Below, piece after piece: positions 22,281-35,011 of a stretch of DNA of 64,000 bases. The notes under the pieces were generated by a model. The model saw only the letters and a list, made by a program, of their open reading frames with translations. It had not been told where the DNA came from and did not search any database. The position numbers and the translations under genes were made by a program. This DNA comes from Diphasiastrum complanatum (lineage: Eukaryota; Streptophyta; Lycopodiopsida; Lycopodiales; Lycopodiaceae), in the NCBI GenBank assembly GCA_029204225.1, contig CM055110.1, positions 2,308,659-2,372,658 of the forward strand, in the 5' to 3' direction. Each line of letters starts with the position of its first letter. Position 1 is the first letter of the stretch.

Positions 22281-23029
22281 TCTTTTTAATTGTTGGTGTG
22301 TGACCTATATAACCTTATATGAAATCATAGTAATTAGTTGAAATCTCATTAAGCATTGTAATAAAGATGTTGATCAATGGTGTGCTAGTATATGATTGAT
22401 TGACATTGTCCAATTGCTCACTTGTTCGATTCGATTCGCTATTGTTTCGTTTGGTTATTCACTCGATCCAATCACTAGCTATCTCAATCGTGGGTAGCCA
22501 TACAATATTGTGGAAGGTGCATGATTGATTTGTGAGATGTCGATCCTGCAAGCAAAACACCTGACATAAACAAGATACATCTAAGCTTCTACGACAATTT
22601 GGTTAAGGATTATCTAATTAGAAGTGAAGCTATCTACGCAATTGTCTAGACATTGTCTAAGACTCTATTGTCAATAGCATTATCTATGGAACTATCTAAG
22701 TAGCTACAACAATGTCTAAAATAGTTTGTCTAAGGAACTTGCTAACCACTTGGAAGACAATATTCAAAGTTGAACTACTATGATAACTTATTGTGAAGGC
22801 ATTATTTCAACTTCTAAAAGGCCCATTTACGAAGTCTCTCATTATTTGAACTTCACAGAGGATGGACAGTTTTATGGCTAACGAAGGCTAGCTTTCACGA
22901 GTCATTGGTCACATTTTTTATGGGAGGATATCATGTTGAACGGTTGATTGCAGCCGTCGCACTTCATTCTCACACTTCAGTCTCGCACTTCAGTGGGCAA
23001 ATTTTTTTGTGAAATTTGACCCAAAATAT
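22281..23029. other. Spacer between the direct repeats
   Basis: No ORF, PBS or known motif; about 750 bp. Confidence 0.4.
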
Positions 23030-23490
23030 AACGAAAAAACATAAAACATATTTTTTTAATATGATTGAACATATAAGAGAAAATCATGGGTCATAATGAT
23101 AGTATATAATTTTTATAAAAATAATTATTTACAAATCTTATCTTTTTATAAATCCTATATTTTTTAAAATCTTTAATTTTTGTTGAGATTTGACATAAAA
23201 GACAAAATCATGAGATATAATGCTAATACGTGTTTTTATTAAACAACTATTTTGACAAATCTTTTGAGATTTTATGACATAATATAATATCAAATCGATG
23301 ATGTCATGAAAATCTAGATTTGTTAAAAATCTAGGTGTCATAGATTTGATTTGATTTGATTAAAGTGAAAACATGAGTTTTTGTCATGTGACCTCCTAAA
23401 TGGTGGTTGCATAGGTTCATCTAGATCCTTGATCAATAGCATTTATGGTATATTGAAGACCTTAGTGATATGTGACGTATATGATATTTT
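23030..23490 (+). repeat. Direct repeat pair, right copy
   Basis: Homologous to 21840-22280. Its right edge meets antisense gypsy gag sequence. Confidence 0.65.
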
Positions 23491-25000
23491 TTCTATCGGT
23501 TGCAACTTTAGCGGCCTCCAAGGCCTATTCTTCTTGCAACGTTTAATCCACTACCTCATGTTTTGGTATTTCTTCCATAAACTTTCTGGGTTTGAATATT
23601 GTAATCAGGCTAGCTTTAACCACTTCCCAATCTATGCATTTAGTCTCATCTTGGTTATAAAATCAATCATGTGCTTCTCTAGTTAAGGCCATAGGAAATA
23701 GCTTAAGTTTATCTTGTGGAAAAACTTCGCTATAATCAGAAAAGATTTTGAGAAATCTGACTGAATCAAATAACCCATTATACTTTTCTATCTCTAGACG
23801 AGGTGATCTTCTAACAATAACTTGTGGGTCCATCAAGCTCACGTTCATCCTCTCTATCAAATATGTTTGCAAATCACTAAAACAATGAGATTGGATCTAG
23901 GTTTTTCAATCAAATCCTATCTCTGATTAGATCTGAAAAAACTCTATCACTTGAAAATAATCATATTTTTTATTTCGGAAAAAAGGAGCTTGATCAAGCG
24001 ATCGACACTTCTAAAATAAGGATTTCTCATAATCAATATCAAATTATAACAGAATGTTTAAATATGAAGAAGGTTCCCTAGGCAAAGGTTGACTCGACGA
24101 AGGTTCTTCACTACTATTTTGGGTAAAGATAATTTTTTTGGCTGTTTTTGACAAATCTGGTAAAATTAAGCTTTGTCGGATTGACAATGAGTATATATGG
24201 TATTGATATGGCTAAGACAAAACTGGCGAAGGTTCTTTTTGTTGAAAAATAATTTTTTTGTAGCTTGGCGAGGATTAAAATAGACTTTCTCGATGATCTT
24301 GATACTATCTAACCTTCACTCAACTCAAAAATGATAAAATACTCTATTTGAAATCCGTAGACAAGTCGACGAAGACGGAGATGTAGGACCATGAGTAATA
24401 TTGTTACTTTTGCAAAAAACAACATTTTTTGACAAAAATAGATTAATATGACAACTAACCTTGACTTAACGTTCACCGAACTCACTGATTATCAAAAATA
24501 GTATGTTGGTGGACTGACTCAAACTTTGGCGAAAGTTCTTCTCAGAGAACTGATATTATTGCAAAAAGGTGTTAAAATTTCTACAAAAAGTTACAATCAA
24601 CTACATGAACAATCACTTTAGTCTTTTATTTTTAGTATTATTTTTTGCCGACCTGGCAGTAGATAGATCCGGGTCTCAGATCTAGGTACAATAGAACATG
24701 CGAAGGTTCTTTTTCTGTTCTTTAGAGTTTTTGGTGGTTTGTTGATGGTTTTTGTTCTGTTTCTGTAAATCGGATGGGAATTAATTTTTGCCCTTCAAAC
24801 TAAATATTTTATGTATGAAGGCGGTGTTGTTTGCAAGTCGGCAAAGGGTTTTTGCCAGGGAACAAAACGTTATCAAGACTAATGATGATTTTGCCTCCTT
24901 TTTCAGCAAAATGGATGCTTTTCTTTGTTTTCTCTGATTTCTCAGATCCAAATCACAACTAGAAAACTCTGTGTTTATCCACATGACATGCAACACTTAG
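23491..25000 (-). pseudogene. Gypsy gag and 5' leader, antisense
   Basis: Minus-strand 23491-23872 encodes a decayed Gag resembling that at 48829: RRSPRLEIEKYNGLFDSVRF aligns with the RAPWLKMSKYDGSSDPIRF block, followed by W..VKASLIT..KPRKFMEE. It has at least two stops near 23545-23560. Upstream on the minus strand (24100-24990) the leader matches the post-PBS leader at 34850-35000 (TTTTTGGTG, TGGGAATTAAT, GCCCTTCAAACT), with repeated GAAGGTTCTT motifs. LTR and PBS are not identifiable. Confidence 0.65.
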
Positions 25001-25764
25001 TCGATTTTCCAAAATTTTATTTGCGTGGAACATACATGTCAAAAAAGATTTGAACACACCTTCGGCAAGTCCACCGGTGTTTTTCTAACACGACACCGAA
25101 ATATTTATTCGCATGGATATTCCATGCAAATTCAGTTATCTCAACGAGTTCACCAAACCGGGACAATATTCCAATTTAGGGATACTCCACGTTAAAGTTA
25201 TCCACGTGGGTTATCCACACGATTTTTTTTTTGCTTGTTTATAATGAAATGGAATTAGTTAAATAAATATTTTCCTAAAGTGAAAGTATATATATCTGTT
25301 GCAAGGACAAATGTGAATATTTGTGCGCACTATCTACATGAATGAAATAAAACTAACAAGAATGTCAAGAAGTTTTTATACTAAATTAGCTCAAACTGAA
25401 ATACTGGATTCTTGGTGGAGTGATTTTGGTGAAGGTTTGAAAGACGAAGACAAATATTATGTTAAAATTGAGATAGCTGTTTTGATTACTATGAGAGGCC
25501 ATATGGACCATGTCATCTTTAGGGCATCTTTATGTGTCGCCCCACCCAAGCAATTTTCTTGATAACAATGTTACTAGAATATTAGATTTTCATTAAGCAT
25601 AACTAGAATATACATGGATCAGATGTTGGCATGTCTTTAACAAGTTTTATTATATTTGTTCAGTACATACGGTCTCATAATGACTACTTATGATGTGGTA
25701 TAGAGTAGCTGGCTACAATGGGTATATTTCACTCGTACATAACATCCAACATGTCTCCCATGGC
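25001..25764. other. Unassigned stretch with one small ORF
   Basis: It contains CCACGTGG/CCATGCGA-type motifs (25090-25225) echoing 21650-21775, and a 79-aa plus-strand ORF (25323-25562) with no recognisable domain. Nothing supports a gene. Confidence 0.3.
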
Positions 25765-26393
25765 TTAAAATTTTTCATTCATTGGAAGCTCATTTTCATC
25801 ATTGGAACTTATTTGCGAAGAGGTAGATGAGCTAAATTCAGATGCATTAGTCTCTTGATTAATGCACTCATCAATTTCCATCATCTCCTTTAAGCCTTGG
25901 CATTGACGACGAGGTAATTGCTTTATATGAGAACCGTTGTATGACATTCATCTTCTACGTCGGCCATTACGAGGACTATTGTCTACAATGCTAAATGAGG
26001 ATGAAGAATCCTATATACCAAAACAACAAGAAGTAGGTTGAAACTATGCGTGATAAACATTTCCTTCCAATACTTGATAGATCTAAATGTTGCATGAATA
26101 TAAATTGCCTCTTTGTTTAAAAAGCATGAACATACCACTGTATCTATTGGACCATTATTCTTTCCAACTTGTTAACATTCAATGAACTCAAAGAATTGCA
26201 TGCTTCTACATATTTACATATTTATAAATTTTACATACATTAGCTTTCACTTATTATTCTATGTAAACATCCAGACAAATGACGAATAATGCTCCTAACA
26301 TTTGACATTTTTAATGACAGAAACCAAATACAATCAAGAATGCATAGATTATACATCTTTGCCTATCAACAAAATCTAAATATTCACATTTGA
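25765..26393 (-). other. Unassigned region left of SET fragment copy 2
   Basis: A 60-aa minus-strand ORF at 25765-25947 is acidic and Ser-rich (SSSTSSQISSNDENE). It lies downstream, on the minus strand, of the SET-like fragment and could be a decayed exon of the same parent gene, but this is conjecture. Confidence 0.3.
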
Positions 26394-26975
26394 TTATTGT
26401 CTTTCGTAGACATTTGGGTAGAGGATGGTTGAAACTATACCTGATAAACAATTATTCCCCTCCCCAATCTTGATAAATATAGTGGCACAGATCATTACAT
26501 AAGTGACCTTTACATTCCTAGTAAAATATTCTTCTTTTCCATTGGTGCGTTCTTCAAAATCACAATTCATCAATAAAGGGTGACCAATGGAACTATTTAT
26601 ATATGCAGCAATGTTTTCACGCACATCTGGATGGCCATCAATGTATGTACAATTTTCCCTTGAGATGTTGCCTCCTTGCATGCTTTGCTCCTCTAAAGAA
26701 CAAGCATTTGAATTCAAGCCATATACTTGTATCCTCCATTGGTGACGACACAAATCATGCCAATCACCCCAATTGTATTGAGGTCTTGCATATGGCATCA
26801 ATGTCACAACACTATTTAGAGGGACCTCAATGCTACTTAATGCAAAAAGGCCCAAATTAGCCTCAGAAAAGTGTTCACTAGGCATGATCATGTACATTTG
26901 ACCCCCAATAAGTAAATGGTATTCCATTTAATGGTAATGGTGATTGGAGTGGCCAACACGAATATCTACTTTTTT
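26394..26975 (-). pseudogene. SET-domain-protein fragment, copy 2
   Basis: The 177-aa ORF (26927-26394) has the same upstream block as copy 1 (MYMIMPSEHF, IEVPLNSVVTLMPYA, QYNWGDWHDLCRHQW) and continues into a degenerate SET-like region: ENIAAYINSS, NCDFE, VKVTYVMICAT.FIKIGEGN. The closest paralogue at 33470-33720 has NIAGYINSS, YVMVCACKSL and GDKLFISYDYN, the latter typical of the SET C-terminal motif. Canonical NHS.NP and GEEL.Y residues are only partly kept. Homology to copy 1 extends to about 26972, where a (CT)n tract begins. It is a duplicated gene fragment, unlikely to be an active methyltransferase. Confidence 0.6.
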
Positions 26976-26979
26976 TCAT

Positions 26980-26981
<2 letters not shown>

Positions 26982-27040
<59 letters not shown>
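26982..27040. repeat. (CT)n microsatellite
   Basis: About 29 uninterrupted CT units, starting where homology between SET fragments 1 and 2 ends. Confidence 0.95.
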
Positions 27041-27705
<665 letters not shown>

Positions 27706-28804
27706 TGGATTTGTTGGACTCTACTTGTATATATCTTCTAAAAAACCAAGCATACTACTATCAAGGTACTAAGATCAAATAATGGTGGTAAGCATATTTC
27801 AAAAGATTCTGCTACAAATCAGAATAAGTGAGGCTTTCAATGTTGGTACGATCAAAATAAGTGAGGCTTCAATGTCCTATGAGATTAAAAAATATGTTGC
27901 ACTGGTGTGGCACATTATGCTAAGTAAAAGAGTAGAATGATTAAGTGGCAATTTAATCAAGCAACAAATCACCTGAAAATTACAATTAAAAAAAAACTCA
28001 AAAATGCTAATTTTCATCCTCGGAACAGACTTTGAAATAGGTCATGGTATACTGTCTAAAATAGATCAACATATTCTGAGGTCTCTTCCTACCCCTCATG
28101 CTAGATCATTCCTTAAGTTCATTCATGGTTTCATATATGGGGGAGGGGGTAGCATTTTGAATATTCCACCATATTAAAAACCATGAGTGATTATGAATGA
28201 TAGTTTCAATGTTGCATAGAGGTTGCTGAACATTACTCAATGCATTCTTAGCATATCATTCTCCAAAGCTCTCTTTGGTCTCTTTGACATTGATTGTCAA
28301 ACATGGGTCACCTACAAAAATTGAATTTCTTGAGGAACAACATGGGCATGAGATACACATAATGAAAGTGAAAGTTGTTGATTCTCATAATAATCCATGC
28401 ATGTGAGTCAATGGTGCAAAGCCTTCTGCCGAATTATATTATCCCTACCAATCATCAATGGATTTATGGTCGAACAACAAGCAACAAGACATTGGATCAT
28501 GTGTGCTATTGAGTAGTATTAATAGCTGAAAATGGTGAAGCATGATTCAGGGACATTCATATTAAAGAGGGAATGGTGGAGGGCATGTATTGTCCAAGGG
28601 TCTTTGATGAGGATGACAATCGACTAAACCTGACAGTTGGCTCAGCCCAATTGCTTGTTATCGGGAAAGAAACTAATAACTATATATGCTTGAGCTCAAG
28701 CCCATCAACTGTATAAAAGATCGTACTCATGATGAAGTGCACACCCATTTGCACAACCTTATGCTAGCTTGCTATTTAAATTATAGGGTAGATGATATTT
28801 TATG
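27706..28804. other. No recognisable content
   Basis: AT-rich sequence without conserved ORFs or element ends. Confidence 0.4.
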
Positions 28805-29361
28805 TGTTGGATTTATCTCCTCTACTCTCTTAAATCCTATTTTAATCTGCCTCCATTCATGCTATATTTTTTATTTATGTTGTCACACAGTCTGCATATT
28901 TACATGTAAAATAAAACAGGTGAAAAACTCGACTGTCTGCATAAATACAAGTAATTTTTCACAAGCAAAAAAAGGCAAAAAATGCGACACTGTGTTTTTA
29001 CACATCTTCACCAACGTTCATTTCAGCAAAGGCTGACATCGCGGCCTTTTCATGCTCATCCCATGCAACTGTGCTAACAAATTTGACAACGACAGCAGCC
29101 ACCCACGATCTCCTACAGACAGCACATCCACTTTGTACTTTCTTCATTTGCACACCTTTAAAATTGTATATATATATATTGAATACCATTTGCATATTCT
29201 GGCGTGTGTAAAAATAATAGCATCAGGAGCTTATCGGAGATAGACAAAGTAGATGCCTTGCGCATTGATTCTTTTGTATTGTCAGATATAGGTTTATTCC
29301 TTCTTATAGATTGGATTAGCTTTGTAGAACACGCGGTTTCGTCTGCTATTGTCTTGTGCTC
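28805..29361 (+). repeat. Copia-D 5' LTR, 3'-truncated
   Basis: It starts TGTTGGATTTATCTCCTC and matches 32425-32948. It lacks a ~115-bp stretch present in the 3' LTR (about 32623-32740). It runs past the point where the 3' LTR is cut off and then joins pol directly at about 29361, without PBS or gag. Confidence 0.8.
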
Positions 29362-32300
29362 CTGTATGTACCAAATTTATTTACGAATCTGTTCTCTGTA
29401 AGCAGAATCACACATCTAGGACATAGAGTAGAATTCGAATGTGATCAGTGCAAAGTTGATAGGACAGGCAAGATCCTAACACTCGGAAAGAGGCATAAAT
29501 ACTTGTATAAATTAAGTCATTGCTTTTCTGCCTTTAGTCAAGTGCTCAGTACTTCTATTCATGCAGATAAAAGCTTACTTTGGCATTATAGACTTGGTCA
29601 CTTGAATCATGCTGTTTTACAACGAATGTCTAGACAACATACTGTTTTTGATCTCGACTATCCTCATGATAAAGTCGAGTAACCTGTCTGTCAAGACTGT
29701 TTAGTTGGTAAACAGACTAGAAAACCATTTAAATCAAGCCATCAACATATTGCTAGAGGATTGTTAGACATTGTACATTCAGACATTTGTGGCCTAATGA
29801 AAAATCCTTCACTGAAGGATGCAAAGTATTTTATAACTTTTATTGATGAATTCTCCAGAAGGACTACGGTGAACTTCATAAAGAAGAAATTAGAAGCCTT
29901 CAACTACTTCAGTCTTCAAGGAGCATGCAAAAAAGACTGGAAGGACAATCAAGGCTCTAAGGTCAGACAATGGTGGAGAATATATCTCTATTGAGTTTAA
30001 GGAGTACTGCCAAAGCCAAGGCATTGAACAACAATTCATCACTTCTTACAGTCCTCAGTATAATGGCTTAGCTGAGAGGAAGAATCGTATCCTAGTTGAA
30101 TCAGCCAAATGTATGCTAGCGCATGAATTGTTGCCCAAGAGATTCTGGGCCGAAGCTATCTCCACTGTAGCTTACGTCCAGAACAGATGTTTGACCAAGG
30201 CCCTCTTAGGTAAGACACCCCACGAGGTGTGGACATGCTCTAAGCCTTCTGTGAAGAACCTATGAGTGTCTGGATGCATTGCTTACGCACAGATACCAAA
30301 AGAAACAAGGAAGAAATTGGACTTCCAAGGCCTCAAGACCATCCTTATTGGATATACTTCATCTGATAATACATACAAGCTGTATGATCCTGATATCCAA
30401 CAAATCTTGTGTAGCCTGGGATCAGTTCGTCGACATCAAAGGCAAGGATATTGCTCTAGGAGAACCTTCATCACCTGCCATTGACACGACTGTCTGAGTT
30501 TCTAGCTCTGGCGTGTCCATTGTCGACCCACTTTTTGACAACAAATCAAACGAAGACGTTGCTACTACCCAGCAACAAGTCCCAGGAGTGGTTCATCAGT
30601 CAAATCCTCCCAGAAGATCAAGACGAGTGCTCACACAGCCCACAAGGTATACTCCTAAGTCTGCATGCCTCTTGATACAGGAACCGGCGACAGTCGAGGA
30701 GGCACTCAGCCAACCAGACTTTGATCTCTAGAGAAAAGCTATGGACAGAGAGTATTCCTCTATGATCAAAAACCAGACATGGTCACCAGTGGAAGCTCCT
30801 ATTAGCTGCAATATCATTGATTGCAAATGGATCTTCAAGATCAAATACAATGCCAATGGAGCAATTGACCGAAGGAAGGCAAGACTGGTAGCACTCAGAT
30901 CCCCAATGTCAACTACAGCGAGACTTTCAATCCAGTAGTCAAGCATTCATCGATCCAAGCCCTCCTGTCTTATGCTGCAATTGTCGACCTCGAAGTACAT
31001 CAACTTGATGTACAAACAATTTATCTGAATGGAGTTATACAAGAAGACATCTACATGATCCAGCCTGAAGGATATGTTCTAGAAGGTATGAAAAATCATG
31101 TATGTAAACTCCACAAAGAACTTTATGGCTTGAAACAGTCTGTCAGAACTTGGTTTCAAAGGATCAACACATTTCTCATCGAATAAGAATTCAAACCAAG
31201 CACTACTGATTGCAACGTCTATTTCAAGTTAGTGCAGCAATCCTTCATTATCATCATCTTATACGTGGATGATATGTTGCTCTTCAACAACAATACCAAT
31301 TTGGTTAAGGATTCTAAGCAGATGCTATTTCAGAGTTTGACACGACTGATCTGGGCGAAGCTCACTTCTATCTGGGCATTTAGATCCACAGAGACAGAGC
31401 GAGACGACTAATTTACATCACTCAACAAAGGTATCTTCACAATGTTCTTAACAACTACAATCTAATAAAATTGTAAATTAGCTCACTCACCGATGGATCC
31501 AGGTCTGCATTTGTCAAAGGACCAATGTCCCCAGACAAGCAGGAAGAGGAGCAAATGAGAGAGTATCCTTATCGATCGATACTTGGATCTCTCATGTATG
31601 CAATGGTTTGTACAAGACCAGACATCTCATTTGTAGTAAGCTCACTCAGCCAAAATATGGCTAACCTTTGGAAGGCTCTCATAAGATTCATAAGTGTCCC
31701 CAAACCAAGCAGGAAGAGGAGCAGATGAGAGAGTATCCTTACAATCGATACTTGGATCTCTCATGTACGCAATGGTCTATACAAGGCCAGACATCTCTTT
31801 TGTAGTCAGCTCACTCAGCCAAAATATGGCTAACCATGGGAAGGCTCTCATAAGAGTCATGAGGTATATTCGAGCTACCATGGACGAGTGCATCTGCTAT
31901 GGAGATGTCAGCAACGACAATCTTCATCATCTCAATGGATATTTTGATGCAAGTTGAGGAGGAGATGTAGACAATCGTAAGTCCACATCTGGATTTACAA
32001 AGATCTTCAATGACGATCCTATCTCATGGAATAGTTGTAAGCAAACCTCTATCGCACTTTCTTCTACAAAAGTAGAATACATTGCTGCTTCTCAATCTAT
32101 TAAGGAAGCATTTTAGTTGAGAAATTTACTGTCAGACATTAATTTGTATCAATACAACCCCACAATTTTATTTGTGTGATAATCAGAGTGCTATTGCCTT
32201 ATCAGCCAACCCTAGATTTCACTCTAGGAGTAAGCACATTGAAATCAGATATCACTACATCAAGGGCAAGGTTCTCAACAAGGAGGTGAGCTTAACGTAT

Positions 32301-32415
32301 TGCAGAATGCAGGACATGGTTGTAGATATATTCATGAAGGCATTAAGTATTAATGCATACAACAAATTTTGTGCATTGCTTAGTCTGAAGATCAAGGCAT
32401 TCATAGATCCAGATT
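29362..32415 (+). pseudogene. Copia-D pol (gag and protease deleted)
   Basis: It begins inside the gag-pre-integrase region (LLYVPNL, TNLFSVSRI) and continues through WHYRLGHLNH, integrase (HSDICG; GLAERKNR), RT (EDIYMIQPEGYV, LYGLKQSVRTWF, ILYVDDMLLF), RNase H and the terminal SKHIEIRYHYIKG. It carries many stops (for example after DKVE at about 29680 and at 30264) and frameshifts near 29930, 30410, 30900 and 31320. Within the RT end, 31527-31695 is duplicated in tandem. It lies between two LTRs but lacks PBS, gag and protease, so it cannot be autonomous. Confidence 0.85.
31527..31864 (+). repeat. 169-bp tandem duplication within Copia-D pol
   Basis: Units beginning GTCCCCAGAC (31527) and GTCCCCAAAC (31696) both encode EEEQMREY..SILGSLMYAM..TRPDISFVVSSLSQNMA (the second with a local frame slip). 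About 90% similar by eye, so the duplication predates further decay. Confidence 0.85.
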
Positions 32416-32424
32416 AAGGGGGGG
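32416..32424 (+). other. Copia-D polypurine tract
   Basis: AAGGGGGGG immediately precedes the 3' LTR. Confidence 0.8.
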
Positions 32425-32948
32425 TGTTGGATTTATCTCCTCTACTCTCCTAAATCCTATTTTAATCTGCCTCCATTCATGCTGTATTTTTCATACATGT
32501 TGTCGCATAGTCTGCATATTTAGATGGAAAATAAGACAGGCGAAAAACTCGACTGTCTGCATAAATACAAGTAATTTTCCACAAGCGAAAAAAGACAAAA
32601 AATGCGACACTGTGTTTTTACACGTGATTTGTGATAGGTGAAAAAGGCGACACTGCCTTACAAAATGCTGAAGGTGCCCTAGGAAAAGCGAAGGCACCCT
32701 GTAAATCAAATCCTAAGGTATTTGTCAAAGTGTCGCATTTTTTGCATCTTCACCAACGTTCATTTCAGCAAAGACTGACGTCGCAGCCTTTTCATGCTCA
32801 TTCCATGCAACTGTGCTAACAGATTTGACAATGACAGAAGCCATCCATGATCTCCTACAGACAACACATCCACTTTGTACTTTCTTCATCTGCACACCTA
32901 TAAAATTGTGTATATATATTGAATGCCATTTGCGTATTCTAGCGTGTG
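32425..32948 (+). repeat. Copia-D 3' LTR, truncated
   Basis: It starts TGTTGGATTTATCTCCTC and matches the 5' LTR until TTCTAGCGTGTGA, where SET-related sequence begins. The missing LTR end is present in the 5' LTR copy. Confidence 0.8.
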
Positions 32949-33720
32949 ATGATGACGAGGTCATAGGTCCGGCCACATTAAATGATGTTGATGTTGTTGA
33001 AGATTTTCCTTTAAAGTTATTTGAAAATGTGATGGAGTCACCCATTGAGAGCCCCTACAAATCTTCTTCTATTGATACTATGGACCACCCTCTTGTAGAT
33101 AGAACACATCATCGAAGACAAATTAGGGCACTAAATAAAAAGGTTAAAACTTTGTGTATTTGTGATTTGAGTGCAAGTATTTTGGAACAAATACCCAACA
33201 CCATAGGTATTGTCCCACCACACCTATTTGCCATCCATAAACCTTTCAACCGTGTACGATATGGATGTTGGCCAGAGTCTATTGCTTTCTCTAGGGCAAG
33301 TGATACATTTCACTACTGGAATCGAACCTATTAGCTCATGCCTAGCTTACAATTTCTAGACGCCGGCCTAAGCTTGTACATTTGGGATGATTGGCATGCT
33401 TTATGCATACATTATTGGAGGATGCAAATATATGGTTTACATTCAAATGCATGCTCCATAAGATAGAGAGAATAGATGGTCAAGTTAGTGGGATGTGGAA
33501 AGTATACAGACATTGATGGAAGGCCATGCAAATTTGGAAATATTGCAGGATATATTAATAGTTCTAATGGTTTTCCTAGTTTAAGAAATTCTATGTTCGA
33601 AACAAGTAACAATGGCATGGAAGATTTTTTACTAGATTCATTAAAGGTACTTATGTGATGGTTTGTGCATGTAAATCATTACAAGCTGGAGATAAATTAT
33701 TCATTAGCTATGACTATAAT
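32949..33720 (+). pseudogene. SET-domain-protein fragment, copy 3
   Basis: An open stretch to 33334 (upstream region, NKPFNRVRYGCWPESIAF) is followed by stops near 33332 and 33466, then the SET-like region: YTDIDGRPCKFGNIAGYINSS, and after a frame slip near 33645, GTYVMVCACKSLQAGDK with LFISYDYN. The last motif is typical of SET C-termini (GDEL.I.YDY). SET proteins transfer methyl groups to lysines, mostly on histones. It is diverged from copies 1 and 2 at the DNA level. With stops and a frameshift this is a pseudogene fragment, fused on its left to a truncated copia LTR. Confidence 0.7.
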
Positions 33721-33819
33721 CATTTATTGACATCTAGTATACAAAATGTAATGAACTGTGTTTTGTAAATAAATGGTGTAATTTTTTTGGCTATGCAATG
33801 TCTTTTTGTAATTAAATGG

Positions 33820-34544
33820 TGTTGGAGGGTTTGCGGATCCCAAGGCAACCCTAACCCTAGCTAATAAGTGAGAGGGATTTGGCACCCTGCGTGTGTAAGT
33901 CCAACCCGATGATCACATAGAGATTTGATTAGTTACAAGTCAATAAAAGGACTTTAGGCTTTTTTGAGAGACTTTTAATGTCGCAGGGCCTAAATGTCAA
34001 GTTAGTGAATAAAGTTGGGTTTCCCTCCAACTTATATGGTTCCCACTCTTTTTTAGATTTGAATAATTAGGGAGGCATAAATGGACCAATAGGATTCAGA
34101 GGCCAGGGTCCTCCTCTCTACTATAAAAAGAGACCAACTCGAGTGTTTACACATGTTCATTTTCTCATTTCAATAAAGCAGATTGGTTCTCTTCTGAAAT
34201 GGATTGATGAATGTCCTTGCTCTCTATCACTTTTCCTCCATCTCCCATGCTTCCTTTGGATTTTGCTAATTGTTGGATTTGGATGTTATTGGGATTGTAT
34301 GTTATTATACTTTTTATGAGAGAGAAAGAGTAAGCTATCTTTGTTGTGAATCTAGTGTTAGTGGAAGTAGTGTTAATGTTTAGGGTTAATGGATGTTAGA
34401 GTTAGACTTAGATCTTCCATTCATGCTGAAATCTGAACTATACTATCGCTCTCAAGGGAATGAACCTACGTGTGACAACTAACTTCGTCTCTTTGATGCT
34501 AGATTGACTAGATCATGGTTAGGCAAGGAAAGAAACCCACTACA
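33820..34544 (+). repeat. Gypsy-1 5' LTR
   Basis: It starts TGTTGGAGGGTTTGCGGATC and ends ACCCACTACA; homologous to 9817-10594. A TATA-like CTACTATAAAAAG lies at about 34119-34131. Confidence 0.85.
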
Positions 34545-34548
34545 ATTT

Positions 34549-34566
34549 TGGTGCCGTTGTCGGGGA
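34549..34566 (+). other. Gypsy-1 primer-binding site (tRNA-Asp-like)
   Basis: TGGTGCCGTTGTCGGGGA lies four bases after the LTR and differs at two positions from the tRNA-Asp PBS of plant gypsy elements (TGGCGCCGTTGCCGGGGA). Confidence 0.8.
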
Positions 34567-35011
34567 GCTACGCCAATTTTTCAATTTGCAGCATGTTTTT
34601 GCATTAGGCATCTTATTGTTGCATGAATAGTGTTAGATCTGTATTTAGGATTAGTTTGAGAGTGATTTTGCTTGATTTGAGTGGATTTGCTTGTTTGAAA
34701 TCTAATTTGATTGTAAAACAAGAAAAGCTATTTAGATCACCAATCTTAAGATCCATTTAGATATGAGATATCAGAAAACACAACAAAAATCGGTCAAATC
34801 TGTCAGATTTTGGCCAAAGGAGGCAAAAAGCGTAATCAGAGCTGATAACTTTTTTTTCTCTTTCAAGAAACCTTCGCCGAGTTGCAGAAACCTTTGGTTT
34901 TGATCACAAAACCTTCAGTTTGAAGGGCGAAGATTAATTCCCAACAGATTTTCAGAAACATCAGAAAAACTGTCAAAAAACACCAAAAAACCACATGGTT
35001 CAGGAGTTAAC
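34567..35011 (+). other. Gypsy-1 leader; gag deleted
   Basis: Leader sequence homologous in antisense to 24700-24850. Gag is missing; protease coding begins directly at about 35000. Confidence 0.6.

Noticed and set aside
23381-23686. 101-aa plus-strand hydrophobic ORF
   Set aside because: It is antisense to a decayed gypsy gag, whose motifs are clear on the minus strand.
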